This document shows, piece by piece, positions 1 to 7,665 of a DNA stretch of 64,000 nucleotides. The position numbers and the translations under genes were made by a program. Source of the stretch: Granulicella aggregans (GTDB lineage: Bacteria; Acidobacteriota; Terriglobia; Terriglobales; Acidobacteriaceae). Each line of letters opens with the position of its first letter. Position 1 is the stretch's first letter. The stretch lies in NCBI RefSeq assembly GCF_025685565.1, contig NZ_JAGSYE010000002.1, positions 372,001 through 436,000 on the forward strand, in the 5' to 3' direction. A model generated the notes under the pieces. It did not search any database, had not been told where the DNA came from, and was given only the letters and a program-made list of their open reading frames with translations.

Positions 1-90
1 GATCGCAGCGCCGACCAGCATCGGAGCGCTTAGCAACAACGCTTCAATCAGCAGCCTTCGCATCATCTCTACGGCCTGATCCGGTCCCAC
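1..90 (-). CDS. fliQ: Flagellar export gate protein FliQ (5' part only)
   Basis: Thirty codons of a gene that runs off the left edge of the window. The peptide begins VGPDQAVEMMRRLLIEALLL, which matches the amino end and first membrane helix of FliQ, a small two-helix subunit of the flagellar type III export gate in the inner membrane. I chose the GTG start at 90 because GAGGAGGG lies just upstream of it. It follows fliP directly in the usual fliP-fliQ order, so it is the current end of the long flagellar operon. fliR and flhB would be expected beyond the edge, but that cannot be seen here. Confidence 0.9.
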   Translation of the reverse strand, partial: MGPDQAVEMMRRLLIEALLLSAPMLVGAAI

Positions 91-112
91 ACGCCCTCCT
101 CGGGACGAACGC

Positions 113-1027
113 TCAAAAGCTCTTCAGAAGCTGGTCAGCCAATAAATTCCAGCCATCGACCATTACGAACAAAAGAATCTTTAGCGGCGTCGAGATCACC
201 ACAGGCGGTAGTTGCATCATGCCTATCGATGTCGTCACGCTCGCTACCATCAGGTCCACCAGAAGGAACGGAAGGAAGAGCACAGCTCCGATCTGGAAGC
301 CCGCCTTCAGCTCGCTAAGGATGTATGCGGGAAAGATCACCGGCAGCGGCAGGTCGTCCCGCGTGCGCGGCTGTGTGCTCATGCCGGCCGCCGCAAAGAC
401 CATCAGGTCTTTCTCCCGCGCGTAACGCAGCATGTACTGCTTCACCGGCACCAGTCCTTGCGCGATCGCCGCCTCGCCCGTCATACGGTTCTCGCGATAC
501 GGAGTGACGGCCTGCTGCTCCACCTGCAACAACACCGGCTGCATCAGGAACCACGTCATCATCAGCGCCAGCCCCATCAGCACCTGGTTCGATGGAGCCG
601 TCTGCGTGCCGAGCGCCTGACGAAGAAAGTGGAAGACCACCAGCAGCCGGATCATCGGCGTCATCGAGAGCAGGATCGCCGGCAGCAGCGTCAACAGCGT
701 CAGCCCGAAGACGATCGCCCAGGGTACGTTCTGGCTCCCCTTCATCTGGTCCGCGATCGACTTGCTCATCGCATTGCCAAGTGAATCCGCTCCGGCATCC
801 GAGCCATTGCGAGATGCTGCGGACCCATGATTCGCGACACTTGGCTTCGCCTCCGATGCAAGGAACAGACTTACTGCGCTAACACCTCTGGGCGAAACCA
901 TCCGCGCCGGCGACGCTGTCGCGCTCATCGGCAGAACGAAGATCGCACCCAGCACAAGAGCGGCCAGTGAATGACAGCCTCTATCGCAAGGCTTTCCGCT
1001 CCTCTCACGGTGTGACTGAGCTCTCAT
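113..1027 (-). CDS. fliP: Flagellar export gate protein FliP
   Basis: 304 residues. FliP forms the core of the export gate with FliQ and FliR. There is an amino-terminal signal-like hydrophobic stretch (about residues 21-38), then a poorly conserved linker. The typical FliP block follows: hydrophobic helices around residues 103-135 with the family motif MTPMIRLLVVFHFLRQALG, a second pair of helices, and the conserved end with FQIGAVLFLPFLLVDL and MMQLPPVVISTPLKILLFV. The start overlaps the fliO stop by four bases, so translation is probably coupled. Length is slightly above the usual ~250 because of the linker. Confidence 0.96.
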   Translation of the reverse strand: MRAQSHRERSGKPCDRGCHSLAALVLGAIFVLPMSATASPARMVSPRGVSAVSLFLASEAKPSVANHGSAASRNGSDAGADSLGNAMSKSIADQMKGSQNVPWAIVFGLTLLTLLPAILLSMTPMIRLLVVFHFLRQALGTQTAPSNQVLMGLALMMTWFLMQPVLLQVEQQAVTPYRENRMTGEAAIAQGLVPVKQYMLRYAREKDLMVFAAAGMSTQPRTRDDLPLPVIFPAYILSELKAGFQIGAVLFLPFLLVDLMVASVTTSIGMMQLPPVVISTPLKILLFVMVDGWNLLADQLLKSF

Positions 1028-1494
1028 TGCACTCTTCCTGCCTCAAGGCCTTTACTTACCGTGGCTCCATTTGCGGCGACGTCACCCCGCCGGACCAGTC
1101 GAAGGCCGCTTCCCGTGGTTTTTGCAAAAGCGGGAGATCGCATCCAAGCTGGCTCCCTCATCCTCACGGCATCTCGCACAGAGTTTGCGCGCTCTACATC
1201 AGGCGGCAATTTGACGTCGCCCGACCCCGCACCCGGCACTGCCTCAGAAGATGTCTCCGGAATCGCTACCAGCGTTCCGATACGGTCGCCGCCCGCTCCA
1301 ACCAGGAAACGATGCTCGTCGCAGGCAACCAGAAATAGCTGCCGCCGGTTGCCGAGCTGAAGGGCCTCAAGCAGGACCATGCGCCGCGGCTTGGCGCGCT
1401 TGCTGCCCTCGAGCAAAACCTGCCTGAGATGCCGCAGCATGGAGGACAGCAGGACCGCGAGACCGTTCCCTCGATCAGTCGTGGATTCACTCAT
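1024..1494 (-). CDS. fliO: FliO-like flagellar assembly protein
   Basis: 156 residues from the ATG at 1494, chosen because AGGAGGAGAG lies six bases upstream; the open frame extends nine codons further without a ribosome site. Residues ~30-70 (RRMVLLEALQLGNRRQLFLV...RFLVGAGGD) match the FliO fold, in which a beta-rich cytoplasmic domain follows a membrane helix. FliO helps assemble the FliP ring. The usual amino-terminal membrane helix is not evident: residues 1-30 are only weakly hydrophobic. The carboxy end is long and low in conservation. Position between fliN and fliP supports the call. Confidence 0.75.
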   Translation of the reverse strand: MSESTTDRGNGLAVLLSSMLRHLRQVLLEGSKRAKPRRMVLLEALQLGNRRQLFLVACDEHRFLVGAGGDRIGTLVAIPETSSEAVPGAGSGDVKLPPDVERANSVRDAVRMREPAWMRSPAFAKTTGSGLRLVRRGDVAANGATVSKGLEAGRVQ

Positions 1495-1572
1495 GGCGTT
1501 CTCTCCTCCTGTCCTGTTCATGCCATTCCAATTGATGGATCATGCAGTTTCATACGGCGATCACTGTGCGAG

Positions 1573-1908
1573 CTACGCAAGCTTGGCCACACGAAGCCCC
1601 AGCGACTCCTCTACAACCTCGAACTCCGCCCATAAGATATGCACCGCGCCGATCTTGATCGGGATCAGCTCCGAGGTCAGCGTCTGGCTCACCACCACGC
1701 GTCCCGGCTGCAGCGTCAAGAGATCACGCACGGTGAAGTCGGGAATGTCCACTACCGCCGTAATCGTCTCCGGCACTCGCTGCAGGATCGGCCACGAGAC
1801 GTGATCTTCGATCCTTTGCGTCCACGGGAGATGCTGACGGTTGGAGACATAGCCGCCATGATGCAGCGCCATCTCACCGGTTCTGGTCTCGCTTTCCGCA
1901 ATGCTCAT
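1573..1908 (-). CDS. fliN: Flagellar motor switch protein FliN
   Basis: 111 residues with a strong ribosome site (GGGAGG, six bases from the ATG). The carboxy half, about residues 45-110, is a SpoA domain: a hydrophobic strand, the RDLLTLQPGRVVV block, IKIGAVHILWAEFEVV and the ending LGLRVAKL. This is the FliN signature. FliN builds the lower C-ring of the motor and docks the FliH-FliI ATPase. It follows fliL after only 60 bases, so the fliM gene normally found between them is missing here. FliM also carries a SpoA domain, but this protein is too short to be a FliM. Confidence 0.88.
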   Translation of the reverse strand: MSIAESETRTGEMALHHGGYVSNRQHLPWTQRIEDHVSWPILQRVPETITAVVDIPDFTVRDLLTLQPGRVVVSQTLTSELIPIKIGAVHILWAEFEVVEESLGLRVAKLA

Positions 1909-1967
1909 TCACGCCTCCCGGAACCTGATACTGCCCTTGCCGATGTCTTCTCTCAACTCTGTTCGAA

Positions 1968-2489
1968 CTACATCTGAACCAGGAAGTCGCTGAAGTAAAG
2001 ATCCTTAACGTTCATCTTCAAATCGCTCTTCGTAATCGCTTCCCTCAGTTCGATCTTCAAGTGCTCCTTGCCATCCGGCCCCAGGAGATACGCGCTGGTC
2101 TGGCGGCTCAACACGGTTAACACGATGTCGCGGATCGCAGTCTCGGGGCCGCTCTTCCCCTTGGCGTCTGCCTCCGCTGCGGGAGCTGCCTTCTCTCCAA
2201 CAATCTCTAGAGTCAATCCAAGGCGCAGATAAGCGTGTCCCCCCTCGTCGGCGAGATTCACAAGGATCGGTTCCAACACAACTTGATGGCTCGCATCAGA
2301 CGAAGCCGCCGTTCCCTCAGCGTGCGCGATGGGCAGCTTGCCCGACTTCGCCAGATAGAAGAACGCCGCGCCACCGCCCGCCAGGCCCAGCCACGTGCCG
2401 AAGATCACGACGACCAGCAGCAAGGGGATCGGTAGCTTCACTCGACCCGGCTTGCCCGGCTCTTCACCGCCTGAGGATGCGTTTGCCAT
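1968..2489 (-). CDS. fliL: Flagellar basal body protein FliL
   Basis: 173 residues: a short cytoplasmic start, one membrane helix around residues 20-45 (LLLVVVIFGTWLGLAGGG), then a periplasmic domain with the FliL pattern (LVNLADEGGHAYLRLGLTLE and a conserved DIVLTVLS near residue 130). FliL is an inner-membrane protein around the stator that supports motor torque. No good ribosome site precedes the ATG, and a sigma-54-like site lies unusually close (2502-2517). A GTG at codon 17 is a possible alternative start. Confidence 0.9.
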   Translation of the reverse strand: MANASSGGEEPGKPGRVKLPIPLLLVVVIFGTWLGLAGGGAAFFYLAKSGKLPIAHAEGTAASSDASHQVVLEPILVNLADEGGHAYLRLGLTLEIVGEKAAPAAEADAKGKSGPETAIRDIVLTVLSRQTSAYLLGPDGKEHLKIELREAITKSDLKMNVKDLYFSDFLVQM

Positions 2490-2501
2490 GACTTAGGTAA
2501 C

Positions 2502-2517
2502 TGCATCTTGAATGCCA
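2502..2517 (-). promoter_or_regulatory. Candidate sigma-54 promoter before fliL
   Basis: On the minus strand the sequence GTGGCATTCAAGATGCAG has the invariant GG and GC ten bases apart, with TGGCAT and TGCA around them. The predicted transcription start would lie only a base or two before the fliL ATG. The message would then be almost leaderless, or fliL would start lower down. Weaker than the flgB site. Confidence 0.35.
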
Positions 2518-2680
2518 CTTCAGAACCGAAGACGATTAGTGGGTGCTCACAAATGGGACATCGTTCCCGAACGGCCTCGCAGCGCCAGCTTCACTAAAAG
2601 AAGAGCGGCGGGCCGGTATCGGAGTCGCCTCCCATACCCGCAGCCGCCGCTTCCTGCCACACGATGCCGATTACCTGTCT

Positions 2681-3910
2681 CTAGCGGATCATCGCAATCG
2701 TATCCTGGCTGACGGTGTCGAAGGTGGTCACCGTCTTGGCGTTCGCCTCGAACGAGCGCTGCGCCACAATCAGGTTGGCGAACTCGGTCGAGATGTCTAC
2801 GTTCGACAACTCCAGCGCGGCGTCGGTGATCGAGCCGCGTTGACCCGTGCCTGCAGTTCCCGTAACGATCTGGCCCGAACCAGCCGTCGCGATGTAATTG
2901 TTGTTCGTTGAAAGCGTCAGACCCTGATCGTTCGCCACGGTTCCAATCGCAACCTGTCCCACAGCCTGGGTTTGGCCGTTGCTGTACTGAGCGTACAGAA
3001 CTCCGTTTGAGTCCGCCGTGAAGCTTTGGTACACACCGCTGGGGAACCCATCCTGCGAGTGTTCCGTGGTCCCCGAAGCGGCCGCTGTCTGCGTGATCTG
3101 CGGGGTGTTCGTGCTGTCATACAGATTGAGCGTCATGCTCAGGTTGGCGGCATTGTCGGAAAGACCAGTGAATGAAACGTTGGCGACATTTGCCGCGGGC
3201 GAGGTCAAGACGCCGGACGAGTTGAAGGTCAACGTGCCGGTCGCGTTTGCCGAGGCGGCCGCATCGCCTGCGGGAAGCGTAATCGCATACGTCCACTGGT
3301 TGGCGGTCGCCGTCTTGGTAAAGGTGATCGTCGCCTGGTGCGACTGGCCCAGCGAATCATAGATGGCAACGCCAGTTGGATAAGTAGTGCCAGTTGCCGC
3401 GCCGGCGTTGAGGTTCGAGGTGAAGGAGATGTTCTGCGTCGCCTTCGCTGCCTGGGTCGATCCCACCGGAACCTTCAGTGCAACCAGATTGCCCGTCGTA
3501 TTGACCACTCCAGCGGTTGCGCCGTATCCCATCACACTCGCTCCTTCAGCGGTGATCAGATTGCCCAGCGTGTCCGTTTGAAAGTTGCCAGCACGAGTCA
3601 GTTCGTTCAACCCACCCACCTGGTCGATGAAGTAGCCATTGCCGGTCAGCGCCATATTGGCCGCATCCCCAGTCGGATTGATCGATCCCTGGCTGAAGTC
3701 GATCGTCGTGGCCTGGACCTTGGTGCCCACGCCCACCTGGATCGCATCGCCCGCGCCGTTCGACCCGAACTGCTGATAAAACAGGTTCTCAAACTCGGTT
3801 GTCTGGCCCTTGAAGGCGGTTGTGTTGAGGTTGGACAGGTTGTTGCCGATGGTGTTCAACGCGGTCGAGTCGGCCGACAGACCTGACAGAGGTATTGAAA
3901 AATTAGGCAT
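2681..3910 (-). CDS. flgE: Flagellar hook protein FlgE
   Basis: 409 residues from the ATG at 3910, where GGGAG precedes the start; the frame stays open 20 codons further but without a site. The first 45 residues (MPNFSIPLSGLSADSTALNT, then NLSNLNTTAFKG) are the flagellar rod/hook amino-terminal motif. The carboxy end (ELSNVDISTEFANLIVAQRSFEANAKTV) is the matching coiled-coil motif of rod and hook proteins. The middle is Thr/Ala/Gly-rich, as in FlgE hook domains. FlgE polymerises into the hook; FlgD caps it and FliK sets its length, and both are encoded just upstream. Confidence 0.95.
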   Translation of the reverse strand: MPNFSIPLSGLSADSTALNTIGNNLSNLNTTAFKGQTTEFENLFYQQFGSNGAGDAIQVGVGTKVQATTIDFSQGSINPTGDAANMALTGNGYFIDQVGGLNELTRAGNFQTDTLGNLITAEGASVMGYGATAGVVNTTGNLVALKVPVGSTQAAKATQNISFTSNLNAGAATGTTYPTGVAIYDSLGQSHQATITFTKTATANQWTYAITLPAGDAAASANATGTLTFNSSGVLTSPAANVANVSFTGLSDNAANLSMTLNLYDSTNTPQITQTAAASGTTEHSQDGFPSGVYQSFTADSNGVLYAQYSNGQTQAVGQVAIGTVANDQGLTLSTNNNYIATAGSGQIVTGTAGTGQRGSITDAALELSNVDISTEFANLIVAQRSFEANAKTVTTFDTVSQDTIAMIR

Positions 3911-3976
3911 GTTGATTCTCCCTTTCCGTACGGTTGCTGGTTGAAGTTTTGAAAGTCTCCGGCGCGTCACCTCGGG

Positions 3977-4441
3977 CTAGACTCCGGTGGTCGGCTTCGA
4001 GTGGTTCGCCGTGGTAGTCTGGGCCGCAGCAGTCGCCTGGCTCGTTGAGGACGAAGAACCCGAGGACCCAGAAGACCCAGAGGACCCAGATGCCGACGAC
4101 GCGGCCGAATCAAGGCTCGCAATTCCGGTGTTGATCGAGATCAACTGCTCCAGGCTGTTCACACCGACCAGCTGCGTGATGTAAGCGTTCGGATCAGTCG
4201 GCTCGGTGGGATCCTGGTTCTTCAACTCGCCAACCAGCAGCGTCAGAAAGTCGCTGCTGGTAATGGTCGATGGATCGGTCGAGCTTGAAGTGCTCGAAGT
4301 GGCCGCACCCGTCGCCGCTGGCGCGGCCGTCGATTTCGCCGCTGCGCTCGTTGACTGAGACGTCGAGGCAACCCTCGGTGCCAGTGCGGTCGCTACGGCG
4401 TGAGATGCTGCCCGGTTCACCTGCGAAAGATTCGTATCCAT
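3977..4441 (-). CDS. flgD: Hook-capping protein FlgD, short form
   Basis: 154 residues from the ATG at 4441 (CGAGGAG eight bases upstream). Residues ~55-100 carry the conserved FlgD block (SSDFLTLLVGELKNQDPTEP, then VGVNSLEQL). FlgD is the scaffold cap for hook assembly. Typical FlgD proteins are 220 residues or more, with a carboxy-terminal beta-rich domain. Here that domain is absent and the protein ends in a Gly-Ser repeat and a polar tail. It sits between fliK and flgE as expected. The short form may be functional, since the amino-terminal part holds the export and capping function in some species, but that is inference. Confidence 0.88.
   Translation of the reverse strand: MDTNLSQVNRAASHAVATALAPRVASTSQSTSAAAKSTAAPAATGAATSSTSSSTDPSTITSSDFLTLLVGELKNQDPTEPTDPNAYITQLVGVNSLEQLISINTGIASLDSAASSASGSSGSSGSSGSSSSTSQATAAAQTTTANHSKPTTGV
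4053..4088. repeat. Nine-base tandem repeat inside flgD
   Basis: Four imperfect copies of a nine-base unit (GAGGACCCA and close variants), read on the plus strand. On the coding strand they encode a run of Gly-Ser-Ser triplets near the end of FlgD. Copy number of such a repeat can change by slippage without breaking the frame. Confidence 0.8.
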
Positions 4442-4524
4442 CTGCTCTCCTCGTCTTCTGCGTTGCGTTTCAACGCCACCAGGCATCGCAGCCCTGGCGG
4501 TAAATCTGTTGGTTGATGCGACCA

Positions 4525-7104
4525 CTACACCCTGACGTTCAGCCACTGGCCGCTATCGGCGGTGGTCGAAGGTAGCGCGGCACCGGTCATCATGCGACTG
4601 TCGGAGCTGGCCTCATAGCGCGTCTGACCATCGCTGGAGCTTGCCGGCTGAAGCGGTACAACACTCGCGGCATCGCTCTGCGGCCTGCCATCTTGGCCAT
4701 CCATGCCCTGGTTCGCACCTCCCGGAAGCAGGGAGGCATCCCCACCGTTCGCCGAGCCTGTGCCAGCATGCAACGCCGTTCCCACAGCGTCGTGGGAGAC
4801 CAGTCCATTGGCGATGCCCGTGCGCTCCGCGACCGACGCGGTAACCGACATCTGTTCGCTATGCAGATACGCGTTCAGCGCAGGGAGCTGGCCCTTCAAG
4901 ATCTGCTCGCCACCGGGGGATGACGACGCCAGCGATGCCGAGACCTCGCCCTCGCCGCCTATCTCCGCGCGGATCTTCAACCATCCCTGCGATCCGCTGT
5001 GCAGTCCCACCTCAAGCGAAGTCGGAGTGGCGACGAGCGTCTGGTGCGACTCCGGCGGGATAGCCGCTTGAAGCGTGTTGACTGGATGACCCAGCTCAGC
5101 CCTCGTCGCCGCGTTCAAAGAACCCTGCCCCCCTGAAGCTCCCTGCCCCGACGACGCGATTGACGTATTGCCTGTCCCCTGATGAACGCCTTGGACAGAT
5201 AGAGTGGAGACCGCGGCGCCAGCTACTGCTACGCCGTCGAAGCTCTCTGGCGGCGCGACGTGATCCGCGGCAGCCGTCACCGCCGTTACTCCTCCAGCGT
5301 GCGAGCTGACACCGTTGCCACTCCCATCGCCAGTCACACCTCGATCGGCGCTGCTCTGAGAGACCAGGTTCGATGCGGGCTGTGACGCTGCGCCCGCACT
5401 TCCAACCACCTTCGCCCGCTCGGCGGCCTGTGACCCGACTGTTGACCGCTGAGAGCTGGGAGCCGTAGCCGCGCCAGCTACCGTCGGTGTGCCCGGAGGG
5501 TTCTGCTGAAGACTGGCGTTGGTAGCGTGCCCGAGCGGTGACGCAGCATTAGATAACGCCGCTCGATCCTGCGAGAGAGCCTGTGTCGCAGACTGCTGGG
5601 GAGCCTGCTTTGCAGTTAAAAGCAACCCAGGCGTTGTAATCGCGCGGGCGGATGCAACGCTCGCAGTGCCCGTCCTCGCAGAGGTTGCCTCGAGGTGATT
5701 GACGCCAGAGGCTGCACCCGTTGTCTTTGAAGGGATCAATGCGGCAGAGTCCGAGTGCGCGTTGGCAGCAAGCCATGCTGTAGAGGAAGCGACGGCCGGT
5801 TGCGAGCCGCTCAACGACACATAGGTAGCCGCCGATTTCAACGGGGCAACACCCGGCAACTCAGACTGAATGGCAGCCCCGTCTTTTGAGAGGTCGTTCG
5901 TAGTCGATGGAACGCGTTGCTCTCCGCTGATCGTGAACGCCGTAGAGACGGGCACGGTCGTCGACCGATTCAGGCCGGAAGCAAGCGAACCTGTCGGAAG
6001 CGAGAGGTCCGCCAAAGACTGCGCTTCGCCCGCCGCTTCAGCACGCGGAGAGGTTCGTTCGAACTCGTGAGCTCTGCCAGCTGCGCCTGTCGCCGCAGAG
6101 GCATGGACCGCTTCAATCGAATTCCATGCGGCCAACGCGCCGCTCTTGGGGGCGCCTGTGTTCGCACTCGTAGCGCTCGGATGCAGTTGCGCATACTGCG
6201 CGGACAAGTCCGCTGATGCCGCTCCCGAAGGTGCAGTGATACCGTCTGCTCGCTCCGGAGAAGATGCGGTGGAAGATGCAGAGACTGTCCCGGAAGACGG
6301 CGCCGGCGTAACGACAGCAAGAGCTGCACCCGGGATGTTGTTTGCGATCGCGCCGGTTGCAGGAAAGTCGATTTGAGACGCGCCTTTGGCCGTTGCCTGA
6401 CCAGACACCTTGCTCTTTGCCGCGCTCTGGCTCCCGTCGACCTTGGCGCTGCTCTGCGAGGACTTCGCTGTCTCCGTCACCCCGGAGTCTTTTGCACTAA
6501 CGTCCAGCTTCTGCAACGCAACGCTGGCAAGATCCTGAACGTCTCCGGGAACATAGCCGAGAGCACCAGACCTCGCAAGGTCAATCTTCTGCGACTCCGC
6601 GATACTCGTCGTCTGCTGCGACCCGGACCCTCCCAGGAGAACCGCATCGGCTGGCTTGGTCGCGACAGCCGACACTACAAACTCACCTGCCTGCTCGATA
6701 GCATCGGCGCCCTCTGCGCTGCTACCGAGCGAAGCCGCTGTAGCGACACCTGCCCTTTGGCTAGCCGCGGTGGAGATAAAAATACTGGCCGTAGAGGTCA
6801 TCTTTGTAGCGGCCGTTCGACTGGCCCCAGCACCCTGACCGGGAAAAGCTGGATTCTGTCCCACCTCGGTGACAGCCTCTCTACTGCCTGACGGGCCCGC
6901 GGTTGCGCTCGTGGCCGAGAGGCTTGCCGTAAATGCCGCGCCAAAGTCGCCGCCGCTGTCAGCCGAAGATGTCTCCAGAGCAATTCGGTCGATCAGTTGC
7001 GGCGTTCCCTGCAGGTCCAACGCTGGCGTTATCACTGGGTCCACCCTCCAGGCATCTCGAACACTGGATAAAGCTGCACCCGGAGAACCAAAGGTTGGCG
7101 GCAT
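4525..7104 (-). CDS. fliK: Flagellar hook-length control protein FliK
   Basis: 859 residues, about twice the length of enterobacterial FliK. Most is low-complexity Ala/Ser/Thr/Gly/Gln sequence, as expected for the secreted ruler part. The conserved carboxy-terminal core lies at about residues 683-750 (TSLEVGLHSGSQGWLKIRAE, then GQLPALNAYLHSEQMSV), matching the FliK_C fold that triggers the export switch through FlhB. No good ribosome site precedes the ATG at 7104. Neighbours fliJ upstream and flgD downstream fit the usual order. The great length would fit a long hook, or simply fast drift of the linker. Confidence 0.88.
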   Translation of the reverse strand: MPPTFGSPGAALSSVRDAWRVDPVITPALDLQGTPQLIDRIALETSSADSGGDFGAAFTASLSATSATAGPSGSREAVTEVGQNPAFPGQGAGASRTAATKMTSTASIFISTAASQRAGVATAASLGSSAEGADAIEQAGEFVVSAVATKPADAVLLGGSGSQQTTSIAESQKIDLARSGALGYVPGDVQDLASVALQKLDVSAKDSGVTETAKSSQSSAKVDGSQSAAKSKVSGQATAKGASQIDFPATGAIANNIPGAALAVVTPAPSSGTVSASSTASSPERADGITAPSGAASADLSAQYAQLHPSATSANTGAPKSGALAAWNSIEAVHASAATGAAGRAHEFERTSPRAEAAGEAQSLADLSLPTGSLASGLNRSTTVPVSTAFTISGEQRVPSTTNDLSKDGAAIQSELPGVAPLKSAATYVSLSGSQPAVASSTAWLAANAHSDSAALIPSKTTGAASGVNHLEATSARTGTASVASARAITTPGLLLTAKQAPQQSATQALSQDRAALSNAASPLGHATNASLQQNPPGTPTVAGAATAPSSQRSTVGSQAAERAKVVGSAGAASQPASNLVSQSSADRGVTGDGSGNGVSSHAGGVTAVTAAADHVAPPESFDGVAVAGAAVSTLSVQGVHQGTGNTSIASSGQGASGGQGSLNAATRAELGHPVNTLQAAIPPESHQTLVATPTSLEVGLHSGSQGWLKIRAEIGGEGEVSASLASSSPGGEQILKGQLPALNAYLHSEQMSVTASVAERTGIANGLVSHDAVGTALHAGTGSANGGDASLLPGGANQGMDGQDGRPQSDAASVVPLQPASSSDGQTRYEASSDSRMMTGAALPSTTADSGQWLNVRV

Positions 7105-7159
7105 TAATTAGGAGAGATTCATGCGGTCCGGCCCAAACGCGGTAGGCCAGCGCGGCAAG

Positions 7160-7663
7160 TCAACTCAGGAAGTCCATCCCAGACGCAACTCGCTCTCTGC
7201 GGGCCTTGCGTTGCTGCTCACCATGCGTCTGCCAGCGCCGGCGCGAGAGATAACGATCGTCAGCCGCGCGTTGTTCCGCGCGCTCAAGCTCGCGCTCCGC
7301 AATCACCCGCGCCTCGCTCAGCACGCTCTGCATCTTCTCCAGTTGCATTCGGCTTGCCTGGTACACCTCAGCGGCCTCACACATCGCAGCATCCCGTGCC
7401 TGCCGGATCGCTTCAAGCGTCTCAGCGTTCCATTGCATGAACTCAATCTGGGACTGGTCAAGCTGCCACTCCGCCCTGTCTCCCTCGCGTAGCGCCTCAT
7501 ACCCCGCCGCCTCCAACCGGGTCGCCGCATCCACGCGAACACGAATCATCGTCTCCACATCATGAAGCGCCGCTCTCGCCTGATCGAGCGCGACCCCGTC
7601 CGCATACTCCATCAGTTGGTAGATTGCCGCGATGCGGCCCAGCGATTTGAGCCGCGAGGACAA
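7160..7663 (-). CDS. fliJ: FliJ-like flagellar export coiled-coil protein
   Basis: 167 residues, almost entirely charged helix (Ala, Glu, Arg, Gln rich) with heptad-like spacing, as in FliJ, the central stalk of the FliI ATPase ring. The start is a TTG at 7663, two bases after the fliI stop, with GGAG eight bases upstream. Sequence conservation in this family is very low, so the call rests on size, coiled-coil character and position between fliI and fliK. Confidence 0.8.
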   Translation of the reverse strand: MSSRLKSLGRIAAIYQLMEYADGVALDQARAALHDVETMIRVRVDAATRLEAAGYEALREGDRAEWQLDQSQIEFMQWNAETLEAIRQARDAAMCEAAEVYQASRMQLEKMQSVLSEARVIAERELERAEQRAADDRYLSRRRWQTHGEQQRKARRERVASGMDFLS

Positions 7664-7665
7664 GG

